Shown here piece by piece: positions 17,841 to 26,171 of a stretch of DNA of 64,000 nt. This DNA is from Streptomyces sp. NBC_00448 (GTDB lineage: Bacteria > Actinomycetota > Actinomycetes > Streptomycetales > Streptomycetaceae): contig NZ_CP107913.1 in the NCBI RefSeq assembly GCF_036014115.1, positions 1,116,001 through 1,180,000 of the forward strand. Reading direction: 5' to 3'. The position numbers and the translations under genes were made by a program. The stretch's first letter is position 1. The number at the start of each line of letters is the position of its first letter. The notes beneath the pieces were generated by a model that did not search any database, was not told where the DNA came from, and saw only the letters and a list, made by a program, of their open reading frames with translations.

Positions 17841-18161
17841 CGTGGCCTCCCCATCCCTCATCCCTCGTCAGCGAGGACCGGATTCCGAACCGCAGCGGCC
17901 GGGGCCCCTCACCCCCAGTGGACTGCACGGCTCGTCCGTCCACATGCGTGGTCACCACCCACTTACGCTCCGGTCGCCGCCCACGTCGACGGATTCAAAG
18001 CGGGTCCGCCCAAGTCGCGGCCGGGAAACCGACGTCTGCGATGCCTGAAATTCCACCACTCATTGAGCCCTTTCCAGTAAGGGATCACGACGGTGTGTGA
18101 TCGTTCAGATGGTGCGGTCGTACTCATGACCTTGGTAGGTCTGCTGGGCCTCGGTCAGCTC
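17841..18161. other. 321-bp lanM upstream region ending at the right repeat
   Basis: This should hold the lanM promoter, but I cannot single out convincing -35/-10 boxes. An inverted repeat GATCAC-N8-GTGATC lies at 18083-18102. On the minus strand 18105-18161 reads as 18 codons ending TYQGHEYDRTI-stop, starting at the repeat junction; this could be the truncated tail of an imported gene or chance. Confidence 0.4.
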
Positions 18162-18344
18162 GCCTCCGGTGCCCTCCCCCCGGGTTGGGCGGTCGACGAC
18201 GGCGCCGCCGCCCTGTTCACCGGCGGCCACCTCACCGAAGCGGTCACCCGCACCCCGGCCGCCCGCCTGTACCGCACCGAGCCGGACGGGCGGGGCGGGA
18301 CGACCGAACGGGCGCTGCCGTGCGCCGCGCTGCGGTCGGGATGA
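18162..18344 (+). pseudogene. 3' remnant of pepE
   Basis: The last 60 codons and stop of a peptidase E gene (ASGALPPGWAVDDGAAALF onward), closely similar to the end of the intact pepE at 12844-13569 but lacking the N-terminal three quarters and the catalytic Ser. It begins exactly at the repeat boundary and sits where a full pepE would precede the phosphoribosyltransferase gene. It cannot encode an active enzyme. Confidence 0.85.
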
Positions 18345-18516
18345 GCGGCGGGCGGGGCCGGGGACGCGCGCGATATCGCGTTGCGGCGGCGCGGCGCGGA
18401 CCGCGACACTGCGGCGTGTGACCGTACTTGCCCGTGATCTGGTGCTCGAACACTTCCGGTGGGACAAAGGGCACGCCGACGTGTGGGCGGTCTTCCGGGA
18501 CGCGGAGGCGATGGCG
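18162..18516 (+). repeat. Right 355-bp direct repeat (pepE 3' end + apt 5' end)
   Basis: Ungapped partner of 13387-13741. The apt part here is the functional one, with an intact GTG start at 18418. Together the two copies bracket 13742-18161, which carries all lanthipeptide genes. Confidence 0.9.
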
Positions 18517-18954
18517 GCGGTGGTCGCCGGGCTCGTCGCGCCGTTCCGGGACGCCCGGGTCACCGCGGTCTGCGGGATCGAGTCGCGCGGGTTCCTCCTC
18601 GGCGGCGCCGCGGCGGTCGCGCTGGGCGCCGGGTTCGTGCCGATCCGCAAGTCGGGCAGCCTGTTTCCCGGGGACAAGGTCGTGCGGCGCACACCGCCCG
18701 ACTACCGTCGCCGCCGGCACACGCTGCGGATGCAGCGAGGCTCGCTCGGGGCGGGCGACCGGGTCGTCCTGGTCGACGACTGGATCGAGACCGGCAGCCA
18801 GGCCGCGACCGCCCGCGCCATGGCCGAGGAGTGCGGCGCCACTTGGCTGGGCTGCAGCGTCGTCGTCGACCAGCTCGCCGGGGAGCGCCGGGCGGTGCTC
18901 GGAGCCGTCCGCGCGATCCTCACGGCGCGCGAACTCCCCGCACCGGCGGGGTGA
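18418..18954 (+). CDS. Adenine phosphoribosyltransferase-like protein
   Basis: A 178-residue type I phosphoribosyltransferase, most like Apt, which makes AMP from adenine and PRPP. Visible motifs are GIESRGFLLGGA, IRKSGSLFPG, and the PRPP-binding loop VVLVDDWIETGSQ at about residues 116-128, where the usual DD-x-x-A/x-TG is kept. The GTG start has no obvious Shine-Dalgarno sequence. Its normal neighbour is probably pepE, now separated by the lanthipeptide island. The substrate could differ from adenine, because the N-terminus (VLEHFRWDKGHADVWAVF) is not typical of housekeeping Apt. Confidence 0.8.
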   Translation: MTVLARDLVLEHFRWDKGHADVWAVFRDAEAMAAVVAGLVAPFRDARVTAVCGIESRGFLLGGAAAVALGAGFVPIRKSGSLFPGDKVVRRTPPDYRRRRHTLRMQRGSLGAGDRVVLVDDWIETGSQAATARAMAEECGATWLGCSVVVDQLAGERRAVLGAVRAILTARELPAPAG

Positions 18955-18993
18955 GTCGCCGGCCTCCCGCCGGGCAGCCTCGCTCAGCGGGCC

Positions 18994-19012
18994 GCGGTGC
19001 CCGGCGCACCGC
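18994..19012. terminator. Hairpin between convergent apt-like and permease genes
   Basis: GCGGTGC-CCGGC-GCACCGC, a 7-bp perfect GC stem with a 5-nt loop, placed in the 63-bp gap between two tail-to-tail genes. It could serve as a bidirectional terminator. Confidence 0.5.
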
Positions 19013-19017
19013 ACTGC

Positions 19018-20094
19018 TCAACGGGCCGTGATGCGGGGGACGTACCAGAGGCAGAAGGCGGCCAGGGCGGCGCACACCGCGAGGCAGATCCCGGTCTCGA
19101 TCAGCTGGAGCGGGACAAACTGGTTCATCTTGAAGGCACTGGTGTACTGCCCGACGATGTGGTGCTGCCGCAGACACGCGGGGAAGTCGTGGACCTTGGG
19201 GCCGGTGCAGGGATCGCGGCTGGTGAGCGTGCCGTCCGCCCGGACGTAACCGATGCCCTGGTACCAGCCGTCACGCGGGGCACTCGGGATAATTTCGAGG
19301 CTGCGGCCGCGGCGGACGTACGGCGACAGCAGGTGCGGGCGCAGCTTCTCCAACCCGAGCAGGGCGGCTTCGCTGAGCCCGGCGGCGACCGCGACCGCGG
19401 GCAGGGTGCGGCGCAGCAGCACGCCGGTGGCCGCGCCGATCATCAGGGCGAGCAGGATGTGGGCGACGCCGACCGGGCCGGTCCAGGCGAAGAAGTCCCA
19501 GCCGTTCCACCAGATGATCGCGCGCCACGCGGAGCGGTCGGGGCCGGTGCCGCTGTGGCCGCGCCAACTGGAGTACCACCACCAGGTGACCGGCACGGTC
19601 AGCACGGCGGCGGCCGCGGTGGTGACCAGGGCTGCCGTGCCGAGCCTGACCGCGGCCCATTCGCGGCGGCCGATGGACTGCGTCCAGGCCAGACGGTGGG
19701 TTCCGGACTCCAGGTCCTGCGCGAACAGCGGTCCGCCGAGCAGCGCACCGACCGCGAGCGGCAGGTAGCGCAGCACGGACGGCGACCGGTCGAAGACCAT
19801 GTGCACGACGCCCGGGATGGCCGGCGGAACCGCGTCGTCGTCGCCGGGGTCGCACCGCTGGGGTGAGGCTCGGCAGATGTCGGCGTAGTGGTGCACGCCG
19901 GAGACGAGTTGGTGGTGCTCCCACACCGACCACAGCGCGCCGAGGACGGCGAACGCGACCATCGTGCGGTAGACCGCCCGGTGCTTCCGCCAGGCCAGCC
20001 AGGCGGGGCCGGCGAGGCGGGGCAGCGGGAACGGCAGCCGGGCCGGGCACTCCTCGCGCGGCGGCCAGGACACGTAGCGGGCGAGGGCGCTCAT
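19018..20094 (-). CDS. ABC transporter permease (ABC-2/YtrC-like)
   Basis: A 358-residue membrane protein with about six hydrophobic segments (for example around TMVAFAVLGALWSVW, LLALMIGAATGVLL and the last segment LIETGICLAVCAALAAF) and a large extracytoplasmic region between spans. Its ATG overlaps the stop of the upstream ATPase gene (ATGA), so the two proteins form one exporter. In streptomycetes, GntR(YtrA)-ATPase-permease operons of this kind are often induced by cell-wall-active antibiotics; that role is inferred here. It lies just outside the right repeat of the lanthipeptide island. Confidence 0.8.
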   Translation of the reverse strand: MSALARYVSWPPREECPARLPFPLPRLAGPAWLAWRKHRAVYRTMVAFAVLGALWSVWEHHQLVSGVHHYADICRASPQRCDPGDDDAVPPAIPGVVHMVFDRSPSVLRYLPLAVGALLGGPLFAQDLESGTHRLAWTQSIGRREWAAVRLGTAALVTTAAAAVLTVPVTWWWYSSWRGHSGTGPDRSAWRAIIWWNGWDFFAWTGPVGVAHILLALMIGAATGVLLRRTLPAVAVAAGLSEAALLGLEKLRPHLLSPYVRRGRSLEIIPSAPRDGWYQGIGYVRADGTLTSRDPCTGPKVHDFPACLRQHHIVGQYTSAFKMNQFVPLQLIETGICLAVCAALAAFCLWYVPRITAR

Positions 20095-21160
20095 CGGTCG
20101 GGGTCCGTGTCGTCCTGGTGGTGGTGCGCGCGTATCTCGTCGGCCGGGCGGGTCGGCGGCACGTCGGCGGGCGCGAGCAGGGGCGGGGCCTGCGGGTTGC
20201 GCAGGTAGGCCAGCAGGATCTCCTCCAGGCTGGGCGGTTCGGCGCTCACGGCGGGGTCGAGGGAGGTCGGCAGCTGGATCATCGCGGTGAGCTGCCGGCC
20301 GGTGGTGCGCGCTTCCACGACGGTGTGGCCGAGCAGCGTGTCCGGCAGCAGGGCGGCGGGGTCGGGACGGGCGGCGCCGCACTGGTGGTGGGAGCGCGGA
20401 TCGGCGCCTGCCCGGACGCCGGACGGCTCGTGGCCGTCGAGGGTGTGGGTGACCAGGGTGTGCGCGGCCTGGACGAACTCCACGTCGTCGGCGACCAGCA
20501 TCCGGCCGTGTGCGAGCAGGAGTACGTAGTCGCAGACGAGGTCCAGCTCGGCGAGGATGTGCGAGGACATCACCACGGTGGTGCCGTGTTCGGCGGCGGT
20601 GGTCATCAGCGCGGCCATCATGGCGTGCCGGCGCAGCGGGTCGAGGTCGGCCATCGTTCGTCGAGGAGCAGCAGGTCGGGGCGTTTGCCGAGGGTGAGGG
20701 CGAGCGCGACGCAGGTGCGCTGGCCGCCGGAGAGGTGGCCGACCTTGGCGCCCAGCGGCACGTCGGCGTCGGCCACGACGCTCCGCGCGGTGGCGTCGTT
20801 CCAGCGCGGGTTCATCTCCCGGCCGTAGCGCAGCGTCTCGGCGACGGTGAACGCGGCGTGCAGCGGCCGGTCCTGGAGCAGCAGGCCGACGCGGGGCAGG
20901 ACGGCGCCGGCGCCGGGCCGGTGGCCGAGCACCCGCAAGGAGCCCTCGGTCGGGGCGCGCAGTCCGGCGGCGACCGCGAGCAGGGAGCTCTTGCCGTCTC
21001 CGTTCGGCCCGACCAGGCCGGCCACCCGGCCGGCCGGGACCCGGAAGTCGCAGTGGCGCAGCGCCCATTCGGCGCGGTTGCGGATGCCGAGGCCGCTCGC
21101 CTCCAGCGCGGGCGCCTCGGTGCCGGTGCGCGGGACACCGGCCGAGGGGTGGTCGGTCAT
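20091..21160 (-). pseudogene. ABC transporter ATP-binding protein with frameshift
   Basis: Two frames together encode one ATPase of about 355 residues. The first (21160 to about 20655) has Walker A GPNGDGKSS (canonical Ala/Ser/Cys replaced by Asp), signature LSGGQRT and Walker B DLLLLDE. The second continues with MADLDPLRRHAMM, the switch TVVMSSHILAEL and a C-terminal domain. The switch occurs at about 20655, where GAACGATGG probably should read GAACCGATGG, giving the usual LDEP. A 1-nt loss, a sequencing error or programmed shifting are possible. The end overlaps the permease start; the ATPase starts 9 bp after gntR. Confidence 0.85.
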
Positions 21161-21169
21161 CGGTCCTCG

Positions 21170-21607
21170 CTAGCCGTGCGGGTGGGCGTCGTACGTCCCT
21201 GTTCCGGGCACGCGGGTGTCGGCGGCACGCGGGAAGGACTCGTCGAGAGCGGACGTCAGCAGGGCGGCGACGTCCTCGCGGCCGAGGTCGGCGGCGCGGG
21301 CGGCGGCCATCCAGGCCCGCAGGCCCTCGTGCAGCGGGGAGTCGGCGGCGGAGCCGGGCTGGGCGAGCGACTTGCGGACGAACGTCCCCACGCCCTGGCG
21401 GGCCTCGACCAGCCCCTGGCGCTCCAGTTCGCGGTACGCCTTGAGCACGGTGTTCGGGTTGATCGCGGTGGCGGCCACCACCTCGGCCGCCGAGGGGAGC
21501 TTGTCGCCGGGCGCCAACTGGCCGAGCCGCAGGGCCTGTTCGGTCTGCCGCACGATCTGCTGGTAGGCGGCGACACCGCTTCGTCGTTCGATACGGTAGG
21601 TGACCAC
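21170..21607 (-). CDS. GntR-family regulator, YtrA type
   Basis: A 145-residue repressor: winged helix-turn-helix at about residues 10-78 (LPSAAEVVAATAINPNTVLK is the recognition region) and a short helical C-terminus typical of the YtrA subfamily, which controls ABC transporters. The GTG start lies 6 nt after the -10-like TATAGT (plus-strand 21614-21619), indicating a leaderless mRNA. A 12-bp site ACTAGTGGACTG overlaps its promoter and is one half of the perfect palindrome at 21800-21825. It heads the operon gntR-ATPase-permease. Confidence 0.92.
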   Translation of the reverse strand: MVTYRIERRSGVAAYQQIVRQTEQALRLGQLAPGDKLPSAAEVVAATAINPNTVLKAYRELERQGLVEARQGVGTFVRKSLAQPGSAADSPLHEGLRAWMAAARAADLGREDVAALLTSALDESFPRAADTRVPGTGTYDAHPHG

Positions 21608-21621
21608 GGGCGCACTATATC

Positions 21622-21633
21622 ACTAGTGGACTG
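21622..21633. promoter_or_regulatory. Half-operator at the gntR promoter
   Basis: ACTAGTGGACTG is identical to the right arm of the 26-bp palindrome at 21800-21825. It lies directly upstream of the TATAGT -10 box of gntR, fitting autorepression. Confidence 0.65.
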
Positions 21634-21799
21634 GTGGACCTAGACCCGAGTCGCACTCGGCACTCCACTCCTTCCGGCCGCCCACGGCGACCTACGGCGC
21701 CGTGCGGACCGCCACATGACACCCCACAGGTCGCCACACCCTGCCGAGCTGCGGCGTTCATCCCTCGTTTGACAGCCCACCGAAATCTCACGCATCATC

Positions 21800-21825
21800 C
21801 AGTCCACTAGTTAACTAGTGGACTG
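21800..21825. promoter_or_regulatory. Perfect 26-bp palindrome, probable GntR operator
   Basis: CAGTCCACTAGTT followed directly by its exact reverse complement. It stands 110-135 bp upstream of the chosen start of the glycosyltransferase gene and shares its arm with the half-site at the gntR promoter. A YtrA-type GntR dimer is the likely ligand, which would tie the glycosyltransferase to the ABC operon. Confidence 0.75.
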
Positions 21826-21935
21826 ATGCGTTGGATCGACGCGCCGAGCCTGTGACTGTGCGTCAGCGGATGACGGATGTCCGCGCGCCGGGCCGGGCCC
21901 GGTCCAGGGTCCAGGTCCGGGAGAGGGGCGAAGGT

Positions 21936-23600
21936 ATGGCGACCGTGGCGAACGGCAGGGTGGCACGGGGCAGGCCGGTGGCGGCGCTCGCCGTGACGGC
22001 CGGCACGGTCGTGCCACCCGGCCCGCGTCCTGCGCCCGCGCCCGAGCGGCCCTCCCGCCGTACCGGTCCCGGCACCGGCTGGCGCTCCGACCCGCGCGCG
22101 AGCCGGCCGTGGCTCCACCACCCGGTCGCCCAGGCCGCGATCCTGCTCGCGCTCTCCCTCGCGGTGCGCGCGCCCTCCTTCCGGCGCCCGTTCTGGAGCC
22201 CGGACGAGGGCTATCTCGGCACCGAAGCGGTCGCCCTGCACCACGGCGGGCGGATGTACGCCGACGTGGTGGACCGCAAACCGCCCCTGGTGCCCTGGCT
22301 GTACGAAGCGTGCTTCGCCCTGACCGGGCCCGGCACGCTGTGGCTGGTGCGGGTGTGCGCGGTGCTGGCGCTCGCGGTCACCGCGGTGTTCGTCGCGCGG
22401 CTGGCAGCGGTCGGGTGGGGCCGGTGGGCGGCGCTGCCGGCCGGCGTGCTGACCGTCGCCCTGTCGGCGGCGCTGCCGCCGCCCGACGCGATGGCGGCGA
22501 CCTTCGAGATCTTCATGCTCCCGGCGACCGCGGCCGCGATGTACTACGGCGCCCGGCACCGCTTCCTCGCCGCCGGGCTCGCCCTCGCCGTCGCCACCCT
22601 CACCAAGCAGGTCGGCCTCGCCCCGCTCCTGCCGCTGACCGTGCTGGTGCTCACCTCACCGCGGCGGCGCCGGCTGCGGCACGGCGCGGCCCTGGCGGCG
22701 GGCCTGCTGCTGCCGATCGCCGGCTGCGCGCTCCTGCTGGGCGTGCGCCCCTTCGTGTTCTGGATCTTCCTCTCCTCCGGGTCCTACGCCGACTCGCCGC
22801 AGAGCGTGGCCGCGATGTGCGGGCACGCGGCCGGCATCCTGCTGCGGCTCGCCGTCGTCCTCGCCGGCTGCGCGCCCCTCCTGCCCCGCCTGCTGCCCCG
22901 CTTCCTCGCCCGCCGCCGACTCGGCTCGTTCGACCGCGTGTTGCTGCTGTGGCTGCTCGCCTCCGCGGCCGGCGTCAGCGCGGGATTCCGTTTCTACGGC
23001 CACTACTTCCTGCAACTGGTGCCCCCGCTCGCGCTGTTGGCGGTGCGTGCGGTGAGCGCGCCGCCCCGTCGCCCGCGGTCGGGGCGAGCGCCCTCCCAAC
23101 GGGGCGGCGTGGCGGCCTGGTTCGGCCGCTCCCGCGCCACCGCCCTCGCGGTCGCGTGCGCGGTGGCGGTCTGCGCGGCCTTCACCGCCGGCGCGCTGCG
23201 GGCTCAGCCGCCGGAGCTGGGCAAGTCGCTCGCGGTGGCCTCGGCGCTGGACGGCTACAGCAAGCCCGGGCAGCGCGTCTTCCTGTGGGGCATGCACACG
23301 GAGGTGTACTGGCTCGCCGGCCGGCCCGCGGGCAGCCGCTACCTCACCGCCGGGCTGCTCACCAACTTCAGCGGCGGCGCCGACGTCCACCGCGTGGGCG
23401 CCCGCTACGCCGTCCCGGGCGCGTGGGCCGGCCTCCGCCGCGAACTGGCCGCCGCTCCCCCGTGCTTGGTGGTCGACGACTCCGCCGGCACCCCGTACCC
23501 GCTGGCGGACTACCTGCCGCTCGCGCGTCTGGTGGACCGCGACTACGTGCCGGTCGCCGTCGTCCAGGGAGCGCGGATCTACCGCCGGGCGGGCTGCTGA
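21936..23600 (+). CDS. GT39/ArnT-type membrane glycosyltransferase
   Basis: A 554-residue integral membrane protein using a polyprenyl-phosphate sugar to glycosylate an extracytoplasmic acceptor (GT-C fold). The first outer loop carries the catalytic-type acidic pair Asp90-Glu91 in SPDEGYL, and DRKPPLVPWLY is the conserved following motif. About ten hydrophobic segments lie between residues 62 and 430, then a soluble C-terminal domain. ATG 21936 is chosen for the AGAGGGGCGAAGG upstream; the frame is open from TTG 21831, and ATG 21870 is possible. Divergent from gntR with the palindromic operator between them, so probably co-regulated. Confidence 0.85.
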   Translation: MATVANGRVARGRPVAALAVTAGTVVPPGPRPAPAPERPSRRTGPGTGWRSDPRASRPWLHHPVAQAAILLALSLAVRAPSFRRPFWSPDEGYLGTEAVALHHGGRMYADVVDRKPPLVPWLYEACFALTGPGTLWLVRVCAVLALAVTAVFVARLAAVGWGRWAALPAGVLTVALSAALPPPDAMAATFEIFMLPATAAAMYYGARHRFLAAGLALAVATLTKQVGLAPLLPLTVLVLTSPRRRRLRHGAALAAGLLLPIAGCALLLGVRPFVFWIFLSSGSYADSPQSVAAMCGHAAGILLRLAVVLAGCAPLLPRLLPRFLARRRLGSFDRVLLLWLLASAAGVSAGFRFYGHYFLQLVPPLALLAVRAVSAPPRRPRSGRAPSQRGGVAAWFGRSRATALAVACAVAVCAAFTAGALRAQPPELGKSLAVASALDGYSKPGQRVFLWGMHTEVYWLAGRPAGSRYLTAGLLTNFSGGADVHRVGARYAVPGAWAGLRRELAAAPPCLVVDDSAGTPYPLADYLPLARLVDRDYVPVAVVQGARIYRRAGC

Positions 23601-23788
23601 CCGCGGCGCGCGGCGCCGCAGGCCGTACGCCGGGGGCATGGACGCGGCCCCGGAGGCCCTCGCCTACGTGGGCGGGGGCGTCCGGGGCCGCGCTCGGTGC
23701 GGGTGGTGCGGTCATGCGATTGGTGCGGGTCGTGCAGCTCGTCCGGGTCGTTCACCCGGCGCGAGTGGTGCGGTCCGCAGGTGCGGAT

Positions 23789-25675
23789 CTACGGGAAACT
23801 CACGACGTTGCTGGGCGTCGTGTTGGAGGCGGTGACCGCTCCGGTGTCGTTGATGACGTGGCTGATGGTGCCCACGCCGCCCAGCGAGACGGTCAGCGCG
23901 TCGTGGAACTTCACGCCCGGGGTGTTGGGGACCTCGAAGGCGTGGTAGTTGTTCACGGCCGGGTTGACGTTGAAGTAGCAGTAGCTGCCCAGGCCCCACG
24001 CTTCGTGGGAGGTGACGTTGTCCGCCACCTTGTAGGCCGCGTAGCCGTTGACGCCCGACGAACTCATCCAGGACGCCTGGTCCGGCGGGTCGTAGGGGTT
24101 CTCGTTCTGGAAGAAGATGGTCTTGCCGCCCTGGCCGTTCCACACCACCTCGTACTTCTGATAGTGCTCCACGAACAGGCCGTCGGCGAGCACGTTGTTG
24201 CCGTTGACGGTCAGCCCGTTGTCCGCGGTGTTGGTGTTCCAGCCGACGGTGCCCGCGTTGCCGTGGTCGGCGCGCCAGGCCCAGATGTGGTCGATGATGG
24301 TGTTGTTGCTGTTGACGACGAGACTGTCGGTCGCCTTGCCGGCGTTCTCACCGCCGATCCGGAAGAAGACGTCCTGGATGGTGGTGGGGTCGGCCGAGTG
24401 GTCCGCGGAGGAGCCGGACGGCCCAACGGTGAGCAGTGCCTGCGAGTTGGTGGTGCCCGCGTCGAAGAGCAGCCCCTTGATCCGGACTCCGTCGACGTCG
24501 GCGACCTGCATCGCGTTGACGCCGTTGTCCGGGACGAAGGTCGGGTAGCCCACGCCCAGGATGGTGGTGTCCGCGCGCGTCACGTCGAGCATCTGGTTCA
24601 GGTGGTACACACCCGGGGTGACGAACAGGTTGCAGCCCTCGGCGAGCGCGTTGTTGATGGTGGCCGCGGTGTCGCCGGCCTTCACCACGTAGAACTGGCT
24701 CATCGGCAGCGAGGTGCCGGGGGTGCTGCCGTTCGCCCAGCTCGCGCCGGACGAGTTCGTCTCCAGGCTCGGCTCGAACACCCGGTAGTCGCCCGAGCCG
24801 TCGACGTACAGGTACGGCACGTCGCGGGAGACCGGCGTGGTGGCGAGGGTGGTCTCCGGGGGGTTGGGGAAGGTGTTGCCCGGAGCTCCGCTGACGCCGG
24901 AGAAGACCATGTTCCACACGCCGCCGTCCCAGCTACCGAGGTTGCTGTTGCGGGTGTACCACTGCTGCTGCGACACCGACGACGCCTGGCCGCTGACCTT
25001 GGTGTCGGCGATGAAGCCGCCGCTGGCGTAGCCGTAACTGGCCGGGTAGAGCGCCAGGTTGCCGTGCACGTCGATCCGGCGGAACGGCGCGGCCTGGGCG
25101 ACCGCCCAACGGTCGGTGCCGCTGGAGGGGTTGATCGCCAGGTTCTCCGCGCTGCGCCAGAAGTTCTGCGTGGCGTTGCCGGCGTCGGAGGCGTTGAAGG
25201 CGTCCACGGTGACGTCGCCGTTGATGGTGACGTCGTCCGGGTTCTGGCCGAGTCCGGCCACGGACGTGTAGAAGCCGACGTTGTCCTCGACGCTGTAGCT
25301 GCCGGGCTTGAACAGGTCGGCCACCCGGTTCTCGCTGAACTGGGCGGTCTGGGTGTCCTTCATCTGGTTGAACTGGGTGTCGAGTTGGGACTGGATCGCG
25401 GCGTCGCCCATCGACGGGTCGAAGATGTGCACGTTCGGCCCGAAGTCGGGGGTGTCGGACTGCGCCGGGCAGTCCGCCGCGTCGGCCGCGGGTCGGGCGG
25501 CCGTGTCGACGTGGCCGGCGGACTCCGCCGCCGAGGCGGCGCCGGCCGTTCCGGTCAGGCCCGTCAGTGCGGCGAGCAGCAAGGTGGCGGCACCGAGTAC
25601 GGCGTAGCCGCGCCGGCGGGGGGTCCTGTGACGCCACCGGGCCGCGGTGCGGGCCTTGATGGATGGTCTGCGCAT
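23789..25675 (-). CDS. Secreted beta-helix protein, GH55-like
   Basis: A 628-residue exported protein: Arg-rich start, hydrophobic signal (YAVLGAATLLLAALTGL), then a right-handed beta-helix with two pectate-lyase-3-like halves. Motifs such as LFKPGSYSV, NATQNFWRSAENL, YLYVDGSGDY, LFVTPGVYHLNQML and HEAWGLGSYCYF match the group of actinobacterial proteins related to GH55 exo-beta-1,3-glucanases that databases often mislabel as adenylyl cyclase. I infer beta-1,3-glucan hydrolysis but cannot place catalytic residues. ATG 25675 has AAAGGA upstream; GTG 25690 is possible. A LacI-type operator lies 127 bp upstream. Confidence 0.75.
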   Translation of the reverse strand: MRRPSIKARTAARWRHRTPRRRGYAVLGAATLLLAALTGLTGTAGAASAAESAGHVDTAARPAADAADCPAQSDTPDFGPNVHIFDPSMGDAAIQSQLDTQFNQMKDTQTAQFSENRVADLFKPGSYSVEDNVGFYTSVAGLGQNPDDVTINGDVTVDAFNASDAGNATQNFWRSAENLAINPSSGTDRWAVAQAAPFRRIDVHGNLALYPASYGYASGGFIADTKVSGQASSVSQQQWYTRNSNLGSWDGGVWNMVFSGVSGAPGNTFPNPPETTLATTPVSRDVPYLYVDGSGDYRVFEPSLETNSSGASWANGSTPGTSLPMSQFYVVKAGDTAATINNALAEGCNLFVTPGVYHLNQMLDVTRADTTILGVGYPTFVPDNGVNAMQVADVDGVRIKGLLFDAGTTNSQALLTVGPSGSSADHSADPTTIQDVFFRIGGENAGKATDSLVVNSNNTIIDHIWAWRADHGNAGTVGWNTNTADNGLTVNGNNVLADGLFVEHYQKYEVVWNGQGGKTIFFQNENPYDPPDQASWMSSSGVNGYAAYKVADNVTSHEAWGLGSYCYFNVNPAVNNYHAFEVPNTPGVKFHDALTVSLGGVGTISHVINDTGAVTASNTTPSNVVSFP

Positions 25676-25801
25676 GGGGGGTCCTTTCACCCGGGTTCAT
25701 GAAGTGAACGCTCGGGTCAGCGCGGATAGTGGGGGTTGATCGCGCTTGTATCCGTTATTTCATAGCCTCAATTCGCGACCGATCCTTCGATTTCTCATGC
25801 A

Positions 25802-25813
25802 GAGAACGCTCTC
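25802..25813. promoter_or_regulatory. LacI-type operator upstream of GH55-like gene
   Basis: GAGAACGCTCTC, a near-palindrome with central CG-containing core that differs from the GH3 operator core GAGAGCGCTCTC by one base. Its position 127 bp upstream of the start suits promoter control by a LacI-family sugar sensor. Confidence 0.6.
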
Positions 25814-25996
25814 AATCTACGGATCGGGGGTCTAGCGGCTCGTTAGGCAGTCTCAGCCGACCCCGGCCCAGCGTCAAGGAGTTGGCGCCCGGCCCGCACA
25901 CAGTGGTCACATCACACACACCGAACCCACACACCGAACCCACACGGCGCACCCGCCGCGACACGGGGGCCGAAGACCCGACGACCCGTCACACAT

Positions 25997-26034
25997 GAGG
26001 CTGCCGACCGGCCTTGGGGCCGATCGGCAGCCTC
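25997..26034 (-). terminator. Strong hairpin downstream of GH92 gene
   Basis: GAGGCTGCCGA pairs with TCGGCAGCCTC (11 bp), with an inner GGCC/GGCC pair and a TTGG loop. It lies 138 bp beyond the GH92 stop and before the GH55-like promoter, so it likely insulates the two genes. Confidence 0.75.
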
Positions 26035-26171
26035 TCGGGAACACCGGCACGCGCACGCGCCGGCGCCCGACGGTTCACCGCGTCAACGCGTCGCCGGATC
26101 GGCGGCGTCACCGCGTCGCCGGATCACCGCGTCGCCGGATCACCGCCTCAGCGAGTCACCGCCTCAGCGGG

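Larger units (their letters stand above)
25676..26171. other. 496-bp gap between two glycosidase genes
   Basis: It contains the promoter and LacI-type operator of the GH55-like gene, the terminator hairpin of the GH92 gene, an AC-rich stretch near 25910-25945 (ACACACCGAACCCAC repeated), and tandem copies of GCGTCGCCGGATCACC around 26090-26160 just after the GH92 stop. No gene is seen. Confidence 0.6.

Noticed and set aside
19018..21160. ABC transporter as the LanT of the lanthipeptide cluster
   Set aside because: No C39 peptidase domain, separate ATPase and permease, own GntR regulator, and outside the repeats. A resistance role remains possible but not a processing role.
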